Of a stretch of DNA of 64,000 nt, positions 1 to 10,748 are shown piece after piece. Each line of letters opens with the position of its first letter. The first letter of the stretch is position 1. A program made the translations under genes and the position numbers. Source of the stretch: Bretschneidera sinensis (lineage: Eukaryota > Streptophyta > Magnoliopsida > Brassicales > Akaniaceae); assembly GCA_023935145.1 (NCBI GenBank), contig CM043698.1, positions 76,526,501 to 76,590,500 of the forward strand. The letters are read 5' to 3'. The notes below the pieces were generated by a model. It did no database searches. It was given only the letters and a program-made list of their open reading frames with translations, and had not been told where the DNA came from.

Positions 1-36
1 ATTTAATGGGTTCATCATTGGCCTGGGCCAATGCAA

Positions 37-340
37 TGCATGAGACACGTCTAAAAATCAGTCTAATAAAATGTATGAGAGAGAGCTTATTGAACCTAAT
101 ATATTGCATGAGAGACAATTAATTGAGCCTCATAGAATGTATGAGAGAGACCTAATTGAACCTAATAGAATGCATGAGAGACAACTAATTAAACCTCTCT
201 AATGGAATGAATGAGAGAGACCTAATTGAACAATCTAATAGAATGCAAAAGAGACAACTAACTGAACCTAATGAAATGCATGAGAGACAACTAATTAAAC
301 CTAACGCAAATGTAGACAACTAATTCAAACCCCATTTGAA
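37..340. repeat. Degenerate ~33-bp tandem repeat
   Basis: A motif of the form atgcatgagagaca-ctaattgaacctaatag recurs roughly every 30-35 bases, about nine times, with substitutions and small indels. It alternates between 'gagagacctaattgaac' and 'gagacaactaattaaac' variants. There is no coding potential. This is an old local tandem array of unknown origin; it may extend left of the window. Confidence 0.7.
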
Positions 341-1598
341 ATCATGGTTAGCAAACTAAACTAGAGATCATTGTAATTATATTAAGCATATGTAATTGTC
401 ATTGCTATCAAATTGAACCTAATAAAAAACAAGTTCTTATAACACAAAACCATTTGTTCTAACAATAACAATAGCAAGATTTAGAGAGAACAAAATTTAG
501 TTCTTATAATAATAGCGTACGCTCTAGTGTAATAGGTTCCTTGTTGCTCATATCAGAAACCTCATCAAATTAAACACAAAATGTTGAAGTTGAACCTTCC
601 GGATAATACATAATAATTCTGTAAAAGAAGCTAGCGTTGTCATTACAGTTTAATTAATTAACAAGTGCCTACCCATTTCTTCCCTTAGCAAATGTGACCT
701 GCCTGTTAATTTTGTTCTCTATCCTCTTAAATTCAACCCTCCCTCTCCCCATTTCTGTCTCTAAAAACCAACAAAAACAATACAAAAAATAACTCCCTTT
801 CTCTGATCTTGGTTAAGGGGTGAAAGAACTTTTTGAAGGGTCTTAGTCTTGTACTTTTAGGTTACCAAAAGAGAATTAATGGTAAAGAGAGAAATAGAAA
901 CCCTGAGAATGAATAATTGAGTGATGACCGTCCAGTATAATATTCCAGTAATAGGCCAACTTAATAAAAATTGTGAAAAACTATCAAAATCGGCTACTAT
1001 ATACAACTAACAGCAACCAAATAACCTTTTTGAAAAACTAGCTTCCTTCATCCAGGGAACTTTTATGTAAGTTCATTGGCAATCAAGTGAAAAGGAGTAC
1101 TAGTTATAATTTACTACTGATAATTAATCTATGTAGATTACAAGTATAGCTCTATCATGAAACTAGCCAATTCTTGTAGAAGAACAATCTAAATTCCAAA
1201 ACCATAGATATTGAACGAAAGAGCACTTCAACATTTTTGTATTTTATGGTATTGGCATGATACAACTTGAGAAGAAAAATATTCTTAAGACTTTATTATT
1301 TAAATTAAACAGGTAAATGTGTTTTCCTTAAAGATTTTTTATTTAATTCTTAATTTTTCTTGGTTTACATTTTGGGTTAGCTTATTTTCAACTTAAAATT
1401 CTAACATGAATGAATAAAAATGAGATAAAAATTGAAACAAACAATGTAAAAGCTCCCATGTCACCCAATAGCAGAGCAGATACTAACCGGGAGTATCTAA
1501 TAGAACCCATAGCTGATCATGTCCAAAATTACCCTAAGAAGAACACATAATCGAGCACACACAAATTCACAAAAATTCCCAATTAAAAACTCTAGTTC
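341..1598. other. Intergenic, AT-rich, nothing recognised
   Basis: No ORF of note, no splice-bounded conserved peptide and no terminal-repeat structure was seen. A pyrimidine-rich stretch near 715-830 resembles a plant 5' leader, but no coding exon follows on either strand. Confidence 0.5.
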
Positions 1599-2405
1599 AT
1601 GAAACGAAAAGTAGAGAGGGGTCTATCACAGAAATCACGAAAGTCCTCTTGTTTGGATGTGTTAAAAAACAATTTATACAGCACTATGAAGCCGAAAATT
1701 ACCAACATATAAATTTCAAGACACGAAGAACAATGCTGAAGTTGAAAATTCCCAAAAATAATTAACACATCGATTACAGTAAAATTCTAAAAAAATACCC
1801 AAAAAAAACCCTAAATCATCAAACGAAAATCTCAGTAAATAACACATCGATTCCATAAGAAGAAGTACAATTTTGTAGCAGAAAATTACATGAAATTCAT
1901 AAGTGTTTGGATGTGTTAAAAAATAATCAATCTATACATAACTATGAAGCCGAAAATTACCAACAAATAAATTTCAGGACAAGAAAAACAACCTTGAAGT
2001 AAAAAATTCCCAAAAATTAATAATACATCGATTGTAGTAAAATTCTAAAAAAAATATCCAAAAAAAACCCTAAATCATCAAATGAAGATCTCAGTAAATA
2101 ACACATCGATTCCATAAGAAGAATTACAATTTTGAAGCAGAAAATTATTCAAAAAAGAACACTGAAAAAAGGGTTTGTCACAGAAATCACGAAAATCCTT
2201 GAGTGTTTGAATATGTTAAAAAAAATCAATCTGTACATTACTATGAAGTCGAAAATTACCAACATGAATTTCAGGACAAGAACAACAATCCTGAAGCAAA
2301 AAATTCTCAAGAATAACACATCGATTACAGTAAAATTTTTGAAAATACCTAGGAAAAACCCTAAATCATCAAACGAAAATCTTAATAAATAACACATCGA
2401 TTCTA
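1599..2405. repeat. Three-copy tandem repeat, ~250-300 bp unit
   Basis: The same block appears three times. The landmark 'at(g/a)tgttaaaaaa' starts at 1657, 1911 and 2211, each followed by 'actatgaag(c/t)cgaaaattaccaac', then 'acatcgatt', then 'aaaccctaaatcatcaaa'. Spacing is about 254 and 300 bases. The copies differ by scattered substitutions and short indels. The short ORFs that run through the block are by-products of the repeat. Confidence 0.85.
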
Positions 2406-4252
2406 GGAGAAGAAGAGAATTCATGTTAAGAGCCTAAGACGAAGAAAATCAACATACCATAGTGTCATGAAAAGAAGAATCTAAGTAATAAATACATCCA
2501 TGTTGAGTATGAGTAATAACGAAAAATAACCAAACCTGAGCTTGTCAAGGGAGTGTTAAGACTGAAAATACAAAGACTTATGGGGTGATAAGTAACAAAA
2601 AGTGGATTGGTGATTATGGGTAATTTAAGGCATAAGTCAGATTTATACAAGCCACAAGTCAGTTTGACTAGACTTATTTTGCCAACTTCCATTTTAAAAA
2701 CAAGTAGGCTTATTTTGCACTTAAAGTCACATATATGTTTGATGAGTCCAGACAAATAGGGGCTTAATCTTGGAAAGTAATGCTTACCAGTGGTGCAAGC
2801 TTGCAATTCCTGGGCAAAGAATTTCAGTGAAATGGGCATAATTATTCTTGAATTATCTTTATTGGGCTTTAATGCAAGTTTTGCCCTCAATTGAGAGGTC
2901 AATTGCATTTTTTACCTTTATTTCTATTTAGAAACAATTTGAACCCCCAATTAAAAATTTGATTTAATGACTACCTTTCAATTAATTTTACGACGAGATT
3001 GAACATACGAGAATCTTGTACCTAATTTAAGTCCTAGAAGCCATCGTAGTCAATATTATTAACCAAAAAATAAAAGATAAATAAAAATAACTAGACTATT
3101 AAATTGGCATATTAATGCAACGATCATATGTAGGGCCATCTTCTTTAAGAACAGAAAATTGAAGGTTGTGGGATTGAAATTAGGGTTCTTCCAACAAGAT
3201 TTGTCTGTAAGACAAAAGTGAAGTGCATTAAAACCATTACTCAATAAATATCAAAAGGAAAAAAAAACTTATTATTGTATTTGTACAAAATGATGGCGAA
3301 ATTCAGATTTTAAAGGTCAAGTCTTTACAAAGATGCCTTTCCTAGCAAAGCAAGAAGAAGAAGCTAGCTTTCATGATGTTGGAAAAAGTTAAAATGATTT
3401 CTTTACTTTTCCAAACCTTAACCACTAATCCTATACCCTAGGCCTGCATAGCACCCCACTGAGCCACCATTTAGTGGTTATCAATTAATGTGTTTTAGCA
3501 CCTAAATAAGGCACATGCATCTAACATGTGCAATTTCATTTTCAGCATAATTTTTCCTTTTCTTTTTTTATCATCCATTGCATGGTTGACACGTGCCTTT
3601 TAACTAATGAGTTTTAGAGTTTAAATAAGACACATGCTTTTCACATATTTAATTTTATTAAAAAAAATTGATCGAAAATATATTTATTACATCTAATTTT
3701 CAGTTGGAATTCAAATTACTCCAAATTAAAGTAAAAAGTACAACTAACTTCAGTTAAGAGTAAAATTTGCATTTAAACCTATTTAATAATAGAGATTGTA
3801 ATCATGTTGCTCATCTACTTGTTAGAAGAGCTTTGAGTTTAGGGAACACTGCAACAATTGAAGGGGATACCCTCTAACTTCCTATGCTCTTAGAGCAGGC
3901 TCATGATGTGTAATGGTTTTATCCGGGTGATATAAATTCATCATTTATATATAAAAAATTAAAAAAAGAACTCTTATTGCCCCTGTTCTTAATAAACAGG
4001 AAGCGTCAGACACAGTCCGATGGCATGAGAATCAATATAGAGAAGAAAAAAATTCTATCGAATGGTGATGCCTCCGGTTCATGGATTTCTCATTGCTCCT
4101 GTCTAGGAAAGAATTTCTCCTTTTAGGAAAAATTTGTTCAATATGCTTTAGGTTCATTCATCCCCATATTAGTCAACTGACAGATAAATGATACTTAAAC
4201 ATATAGTACAACATAAAAACAAAAAAAAAAAAAGAGAAAATAAATTTCCGCT
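2406..4252. other. Intergenic, no supported gene
   Basis: A 147-codon minus-strand open frame (2465-2908) exists but shows no recognisable domain, and its base composition matches the AT-rich surroundings, so I do not call it a gene. The rest is AT-rich with homopolymer runs. The sequence around 3880-4160 resembles decayed leader or retroelement sequence but cannot be assigned. Confidence 0.45.
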
Positions 4253-4373
4253 CATAGTTACCAGAATCTTTATACCTCTTGGAATCGCAATTCGAATTCT
4301 ACGTTTTGATTTGTGATGCATTCGCTCACCGGATCGTTAAAATTGGTGACCCAAATTTTTATTAAGTTTTTAA

Positions 4374-4376
<3 letters not shown>

Positions 4377-4410
<34 letters not shown>
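4377..4410. repeat. (AT)n microsatellite
   Basis: About 17 uninterrupted AT dinucleotides, lying inside the split MITE-like element. Confidence 0.95.
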
Positions 4411-4413
<3 letters not shown>

Positions 4414-4565
4414 TCTAGACACAATAAATGATTTAAAAGAATACTCATACTTTACTTTTAAATTATGTTTTCTAATATCATTTTTGTTGGTTTTATTATT
4501 TTATCAAAACTCTTGTATCTTCTAAATTATTATTATGCACACAGTTCTATTTATATTATACTCAT

Positions 4566-4732
4566 TGTTGAATTTAAGAGAGAAAGTGAGACAATACAAA
4601 TAGGAGAATTGTACTGAATAGTGTGATTTACTTACAAGAGAGCTATCCTATTTATACAAGCTAATAGGAGAGGCAAAACTATACAAAACCAATGTGGGAC
4701 TAAACTAACTAAGCCCATATAATACATTAACA
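4566..4732 (-). repeat. 3' LTR of copia A
   Basis: 167 bp, bounded by TG and CA and flanked on the left by CTCAT. On the minus strand it contains the promoter motif TATAAATAGG. It matches the copy at 10356-10522, with about 16 differences. Confidence 0.92.
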
Positions 4733-4749
4733 CCCCCCCCTCAAACTCA
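4733..4749 (-). other. Polypurine tract of copia A
   Basis: On the minus strand, TTGAGTTTGAGGGGGGG lies directly against the 3' LTR, the expected site for plus-strand priming. A matching tract precedes the 3' LTR of copia C. Confidence 0.8.
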
Positions 4750-4800
4750 AGGCGGTAAGTGGGAGGCGAACTTGAGTTTGGAAACCAGAGAGTGCAAGTG

Positions 4801-6247
4801 TCAGGGTGGATGAGCCTTAGTGAAAATGTCAGCTGTCTGATCGGCTGAATTGACGGATTGTAGATGAACTGTATTCTGGAGAATGTGATCATGGATGAAG
4901 TGGCAATCATTCTCGATGTGTTTTGTACACTCGTGGAAGACATCATTGTGAGCGATCTGAATAGCACTTCTGTTGTCACAGTGTAGGATAGTGGCAGTAG
5001 GAGAAAAGATACCCATGTCAGCGAGTAGCTATCAAAGCCAGAGAAGTTCTTGAGTTGCATCAGCCATGGCACGATATTCAGCTTTAGTACTGGAGCAAGC
5101 AACCACAGTTTGTTTCTTACTACGCAAGGAAATGAAAGAATTGCCCAAAAAAAAAACAGTAACCAATGGTTGAACATTTGTCGGTGGGGTCTCTGGCTCA
5201 ATCAGCATCAGAATATGCTTGTAAGACGGGGGTAGACTGTGCTGAGAAATGAAGCCCATGAAATAAAGTACCCTTGATATACCGAAGAATGCAAAGAACA
5301 GCCGAGTAATGAGTGGTTCGGGGAGTGGACAAGAACCGGCCGACCTGATGAACGGCATAGGCAATGTAAAGGCGAGTAACAGGAAGATATACAATACTTC
5401 CAACTAGTTGACAATATAGAGTGGCATCCTGAAGAGGTGAATTATCGAGTGGGGTAAGTCTGACGTTTGGCTCGAGAGGAGTAGTGGTTGAGTCAGTGAT
5501 CCCAGCCTTGGAAAGGAGATCCGAGGCATATTTGGCCTGAGAGAGAAAAAATCTATTAGAACTAGATGAGACTTCAAGGCCAAGAAAATAGGTGAGCACG
5601 CCAAGATCTTTCATCTCAAATTGGCCACTGAGAAACTTTTTGAGTTCAGAAATACCATGTAGATCATCTCCAGTGATAATACCATGTAGATCATCTCCAG
5701 TAATAGCCATATCATCCACGTACAGTAAAAAAAGGATAATACTGTTGGCAGTATGACGGATAAACAGAGCTGAATCATGAGCACTCGGTGTGAACCCAAA
5801 CTAATGAATGGTAGTGCTAAATTTGGCAAACCAGGCACGTGGAGCTTGTTTCAAACCATATAGGGCACGACAAAGGTGACAAACTTTGTTTCGAGGGACA
5901 TCCAAGCCAGGAGCGGTATGCATATAGACTTCCTCAAGAAGATCCCCATTAAGAAATGCATTTTTGACATCCATTTAAAACAGAGTCCATCTTCGAATGG
6001 CGACGACAACAAGGAATGTACGGGCAGATGTGAGCCTCGCCACTAGAGCAAATGTCTCTTCATAGTCAATGCCATATTCCTGAGCAAATCTCTTGGCAAC
6101 AAGTCGAGCTTTATATCGTTCAATAGAGCCATCAGAAAGTGTTTTGATCTTAAACACCCATTTGCACCCAATAGGAGTTTTTCCAGATGGCAGATCAACA
6201 ATATCCCAGGTACTAGTTTTAGCTAGGGCCTGAAGTTCTTCATCCAT
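4801..6247 (-). pseudogene. Copia A reverse transcriptase and RNase H remnant
   Basis: Read on the minus strand the region starts with the RT N-terminal block (WDIVDLPSGKTPIGCKWVFK, near 6220-6160), passes the YVDD active-site area near 5725, then RNase H blocks with the STKAEYRAMADATQELLW motif near 5080 and HCDNRSAIQIAHNDVFHE near 4960. Frames change several times, with breaks near 5975 and 5200, and stops interrupt it, so no full pol can be made. The order matches the intact-frame relative at 25674-27152. A 27-bp in-frame duplication follows the YVDD site. Confidence 0.9.
5653..5706 (-). repeat. 27-bp tandem duplication beside RT active site
   Basis: The segment ataccatgtagatcatctcc is present twice in direct tandem, with a period of 27 bases. 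On the minus strand this repeats the nine residues ITGDDLHGI just after the YVDD motif. Copia C has a single copy, so this is a private duplication of copia A. Confidence 0.9.
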
Positions 6248-6253
6248 TGCTTT

Positions 6254-7900
6254 CTACCAAAGAGGATTAGTATTAGCCTCCTTATAGGATTGAGGCTCAT
6301 GCAAATGAAGTATAGTGGAAAAACAATGATAACCACAATGATAATCAGCAAGATGATAAGGGGGATGAGTTACCCTGGTAAATCTACGGGGATGATCTGG
6401 AGGATGGCTCTCAGAGGGAGTTGGTGCAGACTCATCAGACATAGGAATATCATTAGGCACGACCGATTGAGTCGGAGAGGTGAGGTCAGTTGATAGTTCT
6501 GGAGCTGGAGCTGGGTCTGGAGAGGTAGGATCGACTGGTGGTTTCGGAACGGAAGGGGTTACATCAGCTGGTGATTCTGATGTGGAATCAACAGTACTTG
6601 AAACTGGATTATCAGGAAATAACTTAATAGATAGATCAGTAAAGAATCTGGAGTTAGTGATAGTTGACATGTCAAATAACTGTAAAGAAGAGAACATTTG
6701 ATGTTCCCAAAAAATGACATGATAAGAGATACGAAGAGTTTTAGAAATAGGATCCCAGCACCGATACCTCTTATTTTCAATACCATATCCAATAAAACAA
6801 CACAGATGAGCCATTGGTTGCAATTTTTTGTGTTCATATTGTATGAGAAGAACAAAACAATCGTAAACAAAGACTCTGAGGTCAGAGTAATCAGGAGGTT
6901 TACCAAAAATGCGCTCGAATGGAGACTGATTCTGGATTGTAGCGGAAGGGACACAATTGATTGTGTACACTGCGGTGAAGGCAGCATCACCCCGGAAACA
7001 TTAAGGAAATGATGATAAAATGAGTAGAGCACGAATGGTGTCAAGAATATGTCGATGTTTGCGTTCGGCTAGTCCATTTTGTTGGGAGGTTCCAGGGCTG
7101 AGCGGTGTGGGAGCGTGCCATTTTTGTGAAGTATGTTTAGAAAAGCATAGTTTTTATATTCCATTGCATTATCTAAATGAAAAATTTTGATATTCCGAGA
7201 GAATGAGTTTGAACCATAGAAGAAAAATCAAAATATATTTGAAAGAGTTTAGATCTGCTTTTCATAAGAAACGACCAAGTATAACAAGAATAGTCATCCA
7301 CAAATATAACAAAATAGCAAGCACCACCCATTGATGCATGAGGAGAAGGCCCTTAAACGTCAGAATGTACTAAATCAAAATGTACAAGGGAAACAGACTG
7401 ACTCTCATTAAAAGGTAAAGCTGATTGTTTTGCAAGTTGACAATGAATACAATGAAAAGACTCATGCTGAAATGAACCTAACTGACCACTAGAAATAAAA
7501 TAACGTAAAGGGTTGGATGAAGTGTGACCTAACCGAGAGTGCCATAATTCCACAAGTGAGAGTGCTATGATGGATGCAGCTGATTGGTTTAGTGATGGTG
7601 AGGATGAGACTTGGAGATAAGTGAGCTCAAAGAAGCGTCCAACTTTACGGTCGGTTTTAAGGAATTTTCTTGTCTAAGGGTCCTGCACACTATAAGAAAA
7701 TTGTAAATCAAGTCCAAGATCACATAGTTGTCCAACATATATAAGGTTAAGCGTAAGATTAGGAACCAAATATGTGTCAGGGAGAGACAAATGAGAACTG
7801 TCAACATGTCTAGTGTGGCTGACCAACATATTTGATCCATTGGCAGTGTGAATAGTAGGTGCATGCTCATCCTATGTTTTAGAGGAAAATATAAAGGCAT
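6254..7900 (-). pseudogene. Copia A protease/integrase remnant
   Basis: On the minus strand the zinc-binding integrase N-terminus is readable near 7555-7420 (ELWHSRLGHT ... FHCIHCQLAKQ, the HHCC finger), followed by a decayed DDE core and the C-terminal GKPPDYSDLRVFVYDCFV region at 6900-6840. Several frame changes and stops interrupt it, and conserved Cys and Gly positions are replaced compared with copia C. The 3' part encodes the proline- and serine-rich linker between integrase and RT. Confidence 0.85.
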
Positions 7901-7937
7901 CAGAAGTCATGTGATTGCAATAGGCAGAATCAAAATA

Positions 7938-8933
7938 TCATCGAGATGTGCTTGGTGTAGCTGGCATGGCTATATTGTTACTAGTTTTATTTAGAACCTC
8001 GGTAAGAACGGTGCAGAAATCACTCCAATCAAGTAGAGAGCTGGATGAAGTTGGTGTAGCATCAGTGGCTACAGCAGCAGTATTCTTTGGCTTGGAATAG
8101 AACCGATTGTATGAGCCTCGAGAGTGATATTGGTTCCTATTTGACTGATTTCCATATGGAAGTTTAGGGCAGTCTACAAGATAGTGACCTAGTTCTCTGT
8201 AGACTTTACACAGGCAAGAAGGATATTTGAGCAATTCATACCCTTGTGAATGACAATATCTGTAATATAAGGGCTCCTGGTATAGGTTTGCCTTGGCAGC
8301 TGGTGTGGCAAGAGCAACTGGTGCTGCAAAGGCAACATCTGTATGAGATCCTTGTAATGTGGCAACATGTGTTTCCTCACTGAGTAGATCAGAAAAGACG
8401 TCGTTTAGGGGAGGTATCGCGCCCCGGTGTAGGATTGAAGCTCGTATAGGTTCAAATTCCTCTCTCAAGCCTATCAGGAATTGTATAATGCGTGTCTCAG
8501 TTCGGTATTTTCCATGAACGTCAAAGTCTTTTGTGTATTTCTAAGTTGGCTCAGTGAGAGCTAACTGGTTCCACACGGTAGTCATCTGAGATAGAAAACT
8601 GTTTACGGTTTGTCCAGGTTCTTGGCGCATGCTATGAAGGGTGGAAAGAAGACGATACCGATTTGAGATGTCTGCCCTGGTGTAGCGGTGTTGGAGAAGA
8701 TCTCAAGCTTCTTTAGCTGTATGGAGTGTACCAAATTGAAGTTTGATTTCTGGGATAATAGTGGCACGAAACCATGTGAGAATCAGGTGATTTTTACTAT
8801 CCCAGTCCTCTAGATGGTCAACATATTTGTCAGCATCTTCATCGTCCTTCTTCTTGGGTTCAGTGATATCTTCAGTCACGTAACGCCACAATCTTCGTCC
8901 ATGGAGGAAACCAGGCATTTCTTGAGCCCACAC
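7938..8933 (-). pseudogene. Copia A gag remnant
   Basis: The N-terminal part (8933-8703) matches copia C gag (VWAQEMPGFLHGRRLWRYVT). The C-terminal part (8468-7938) holds the nucleic-acid-binding region. The two CCHC zinc knuckles intact in copia C have lost ligands here, for example CKVYRELGHYLVDC has Tyr for Cys. These Cys/His to Tyr changes fit C-to-T or G-to-A decay. Frame breaks lie between the two parts. Confidence 0.88.
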
Positions 8934-8966
8934 AACATAATCAGATTCATCCAGAACAGTAGTAAT

Positions 8967-10071
8967 CAGTGTTTTCAGATGTGAGGACGTTGGGCGAGGC
9001 GTTTTGTCTCAATGAGGCGAGGTGTAAGCCTCGAGGTATTGGGGTGTAAGTCTTTTAAAACATTAAGGCGTTTTGAATAAAATAATATTAATTAAATTAT
9101 AAAATATTAAAAATATTAAAATAATATAAATAAATTATATTCTAAACAACTACTTAACATTTTCACTGTATTTAATTACATAGTAGTTATCTAATTTAAT
9201 TGCCATATTTATTTATACTAAAAGAATAATAAAAAGAAGAAAAATTAGAGATTTAACTAGACCTAATAAGTGGCTTTGGTAGTGTGTTGGACCTGTTGGT
9301 AGAGTATTTTTAATTTGACCGAACCTAATATCGATATAAGCGTACTACTACAGTACTACCATTAAACTGTACTTATTTTATTCTTTTTTTAAGGCTTCTG
9401 TCAAGTCTCAATGGACAGGAGTCACAGGACATAGAACTTAACTGGACCTAATAAGCGGCGGACTCAAACACAAAGACTCATCTAGATTTAAGGATGGTTT
9501 TGAGGTCCGTCTTCCTTTTGTTACAAACTTACAATTCGCAAAAACACCAAGCCACAGAGTGACTTCTCTGAGAAACAGAGTAGAGAGTAGAGGGTAGAGA
9601 ATTGAATGAAGAAGAGTGAGAGAGAGGTAACACAAACAGATAACGAGATTGAACAAAAAATGGGAAGATCCACTTCTTGTTTGAAAATCATCACATGCGG
9701 CAGCGACTCTGCTGACAAAGATGATCTCGATTTCTCCGAGGTATCTGATCAGTTCATGATTCTTTGTTTTTTCTTCACTCATTTTCCTTTTCCTTTGACT
9801 TTGTATTCTGTTCTTGATTTTATCGTATTTTTTTCCAATAATCTGTTTTGGTTGGCATTTGATCACTTCTTGCCTGAAAATTGTACTAGGCATACCCCTA
9901 GACGCCCGGGGCGTAAAAGGCGTACGCCCCGGGTCTGGACGAACGCCCAGACCCGATAAATGACCGTCCCGTGATACTTACGCCCTAGGATTCACGCCCT
10001 GGGGCGATTTTGCCCAAAAACACCTTGAGGTGCGCCTGGGGCGTGCCCCAAAAACGCCCTTCAAAACATTG
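8967..10071. mobile_element. hAT-like non-autonomous element with captured gene piece
   Basis: 1105 bp inserted in the copia A leader and flanked by a perfect 8-bp duplication GTAGTAAT (8959-8966 and 10072-10079). Copia C has the uninterrupted site with a single GTAGTAAT. Ends are cagtgttttca and, in reverse complement, caatgttttga. An 8-bp duplication and CA-starting termini fit the hAT superfamily. Both ends carry many short gaggcg / gggcg motifs (8990-9070 and 9900-10060), as expected of subterminal transposase sites, and a GC-rich hairpin lies near 9930-9956. No transposase is encoded. The middle carries a host gene fragment with an IQD first exon (9660-9740). Confidence 0.85.
9660..9740 (+). 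pseudogene. Captured first exon of an IQD32-like gene
   Basis: The 27-codon open segment starts MGRSTSCLKIITCGSDSADK and ends in Glu at a good splice donor (GAG|GTATCTG). This is the characteristic N-terminus of plant IQ67-domain proteins of the IQD30-32 type, calmodulin-binding and microtubule-associated. The preceding ~170 bases look like a 5' leader rich in gagag, and the following T-rich bases look like the start of intron 1. No later exon is present, so it is a promoter/leader, exon 1 and partial intron captured by the surrounding transposon. It could be transcribed but cannot make an IQD protein. Confidence 0.8.
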
Positions 10072-10340
10072 GTAGTAATAACCTGGGGTAAGTCCAATTC
10101 AGCCATAAGCGCAAAGAGGCAAGAAACTGGTGACGTGGCAGTGACGTGGTGCTGATGTGGCAGCAACGTGTCTGAAACAAGAGCGGCGGCGGAGATGACA
10201 TTGATGGAGAATGAGACTCCAACTATAGTAATGATCTGACAAGTATGAAAAGGATATACTAGAAGTTTTGCTGATGTAAATGATCCACTAATAGTGACAA
10301 TCACAGAGCATACTCAACTCTTAATATACCGAGAACCATT
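10072..10340 (-). other. 5' leader of copia A
   Basis: Sequence between the hAT insertion and the primer site. On the minus strand it matches the copia C leader (22531-22943), including the gag start region and the GC-rich part with ACGTGG/CCACGTCA motifs. It is shorter than in copia C because it lacks the ~113-bp leader duplication. Confidence 0.75.
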
Positions 10341-10355
10341 ATGGCTCTGATACCA
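10341..10355 (-). other. Primer binding site of copia A
   Basis: Minus strand TGGTATCAGAGCCAT, directly next to the 5' LTR. It is complementary to the 3' end of initiator-Met tRNA, the usual plant copia primer. Confidence 0.9.
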
Positions 10356-10522
10356 TATTGAATTTAAGAGAGGAAGTGAGACAATACAAAGAGAAGAATT
10401 ATATTGAATGATGTGATTTACTTACAAGGGAGCTATCGTATTTATACAAGCCAATAAGAGAGGCAAAGCTATATAAAACCAATATGGGACTAAACTAACT
10501 AAGCTCATATAATACATTAACA
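10356..10522 (-). repeat. 5' LTR of copia A
   Basis: 167 bp and flanked on the right by CTCAT. On the plus strand it begins TA where TG is expected, a single substitution. It contains the minus-strand TATA-type motif. Confidence 0.92.
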
Positions 10523-10748
10523 CTCATAATATCTTTATTTTATGCATGATATAAATCATTTAACACTACTTCCAACGTACCGTAGATGGGTGGGTAACGT
10601 ATTACGTTTCCGTACTTTTATCGCGAACCAGAACGTACCAAATTCCTGATAACTATGAATTCAATAATTTATTTAAATAAAAATCTCACTTTCCAGTTCT
10701 TTTTCTTTTCTTTTTTTTCGAATTTCAGCATTCAATAGTACCTGGAAC
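10523..10748. other. Right part of the split MITE-like element plus spacer
   Basis: After the target duplication the rest of the ~440-bp inverted-repeat element runs to about 10657. A short AT-rich spacer follows up to the PYD3 remnant. Confidence 0.5.

Larger units (their letters stand above)
4566..10522 (-). mobile_element. Copia A: Ty1/copia LTR retrotransposon, decayed
   Basis: Complete structure on the minus strand: 5' LTR 10356-10522, Met-tRNA primer site 10341-10355, gag, integrase, RT and RNase H remnants, polypurine tract 4733-4749, 3' LTR 4566-4732. It is flanked by a perfect 5-bp target duplication CTCAT (4561-4565 and 10523-10527). Domain order INT before RT is the copia order. 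By eye the two 167-bp LTRs differ at about 16 positions, so the insertion is old. The coding region carries frameshifts and stops, and a 1.1-kb hAT-like element sits in its 5' part. It belongs to the same family as copia C (22300-27381). Confidence 0.95.
4253..10657. mobile_element. MITE-like inverted-repeat element split by copia A
   Basis: The left end (from 4253) reads catagttaccagaat and the reverse complement of the right end (down from 10657) reads catagttatcaggaat. Weaker inverted similarity continues for about 30 more bases. Removing copia A and one copy of its target duplication leaves an element of about 440 bp, a MITE size. No clean target-site duplication is visible outside the ends, so the call rests on the inverted termini. 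The termini resemble those of the element at 47304-48393 (catagttgtca). Confidence 0.45.

Noticed and set aside
2465..2908. 147-codon minus-strand ORF as a gene
   Set aside because: No recognisable domain, AT-rich hydrophobic composition, no splice partners, and a region otherwise of non-coding repeats.
9606..9959. 117-codon plus-strand ORF as an independent gene
   Set aside because: It reads through the captured IQD exon, its splice donor and intron in or out of frame; the real unit is the 27-codon exon.
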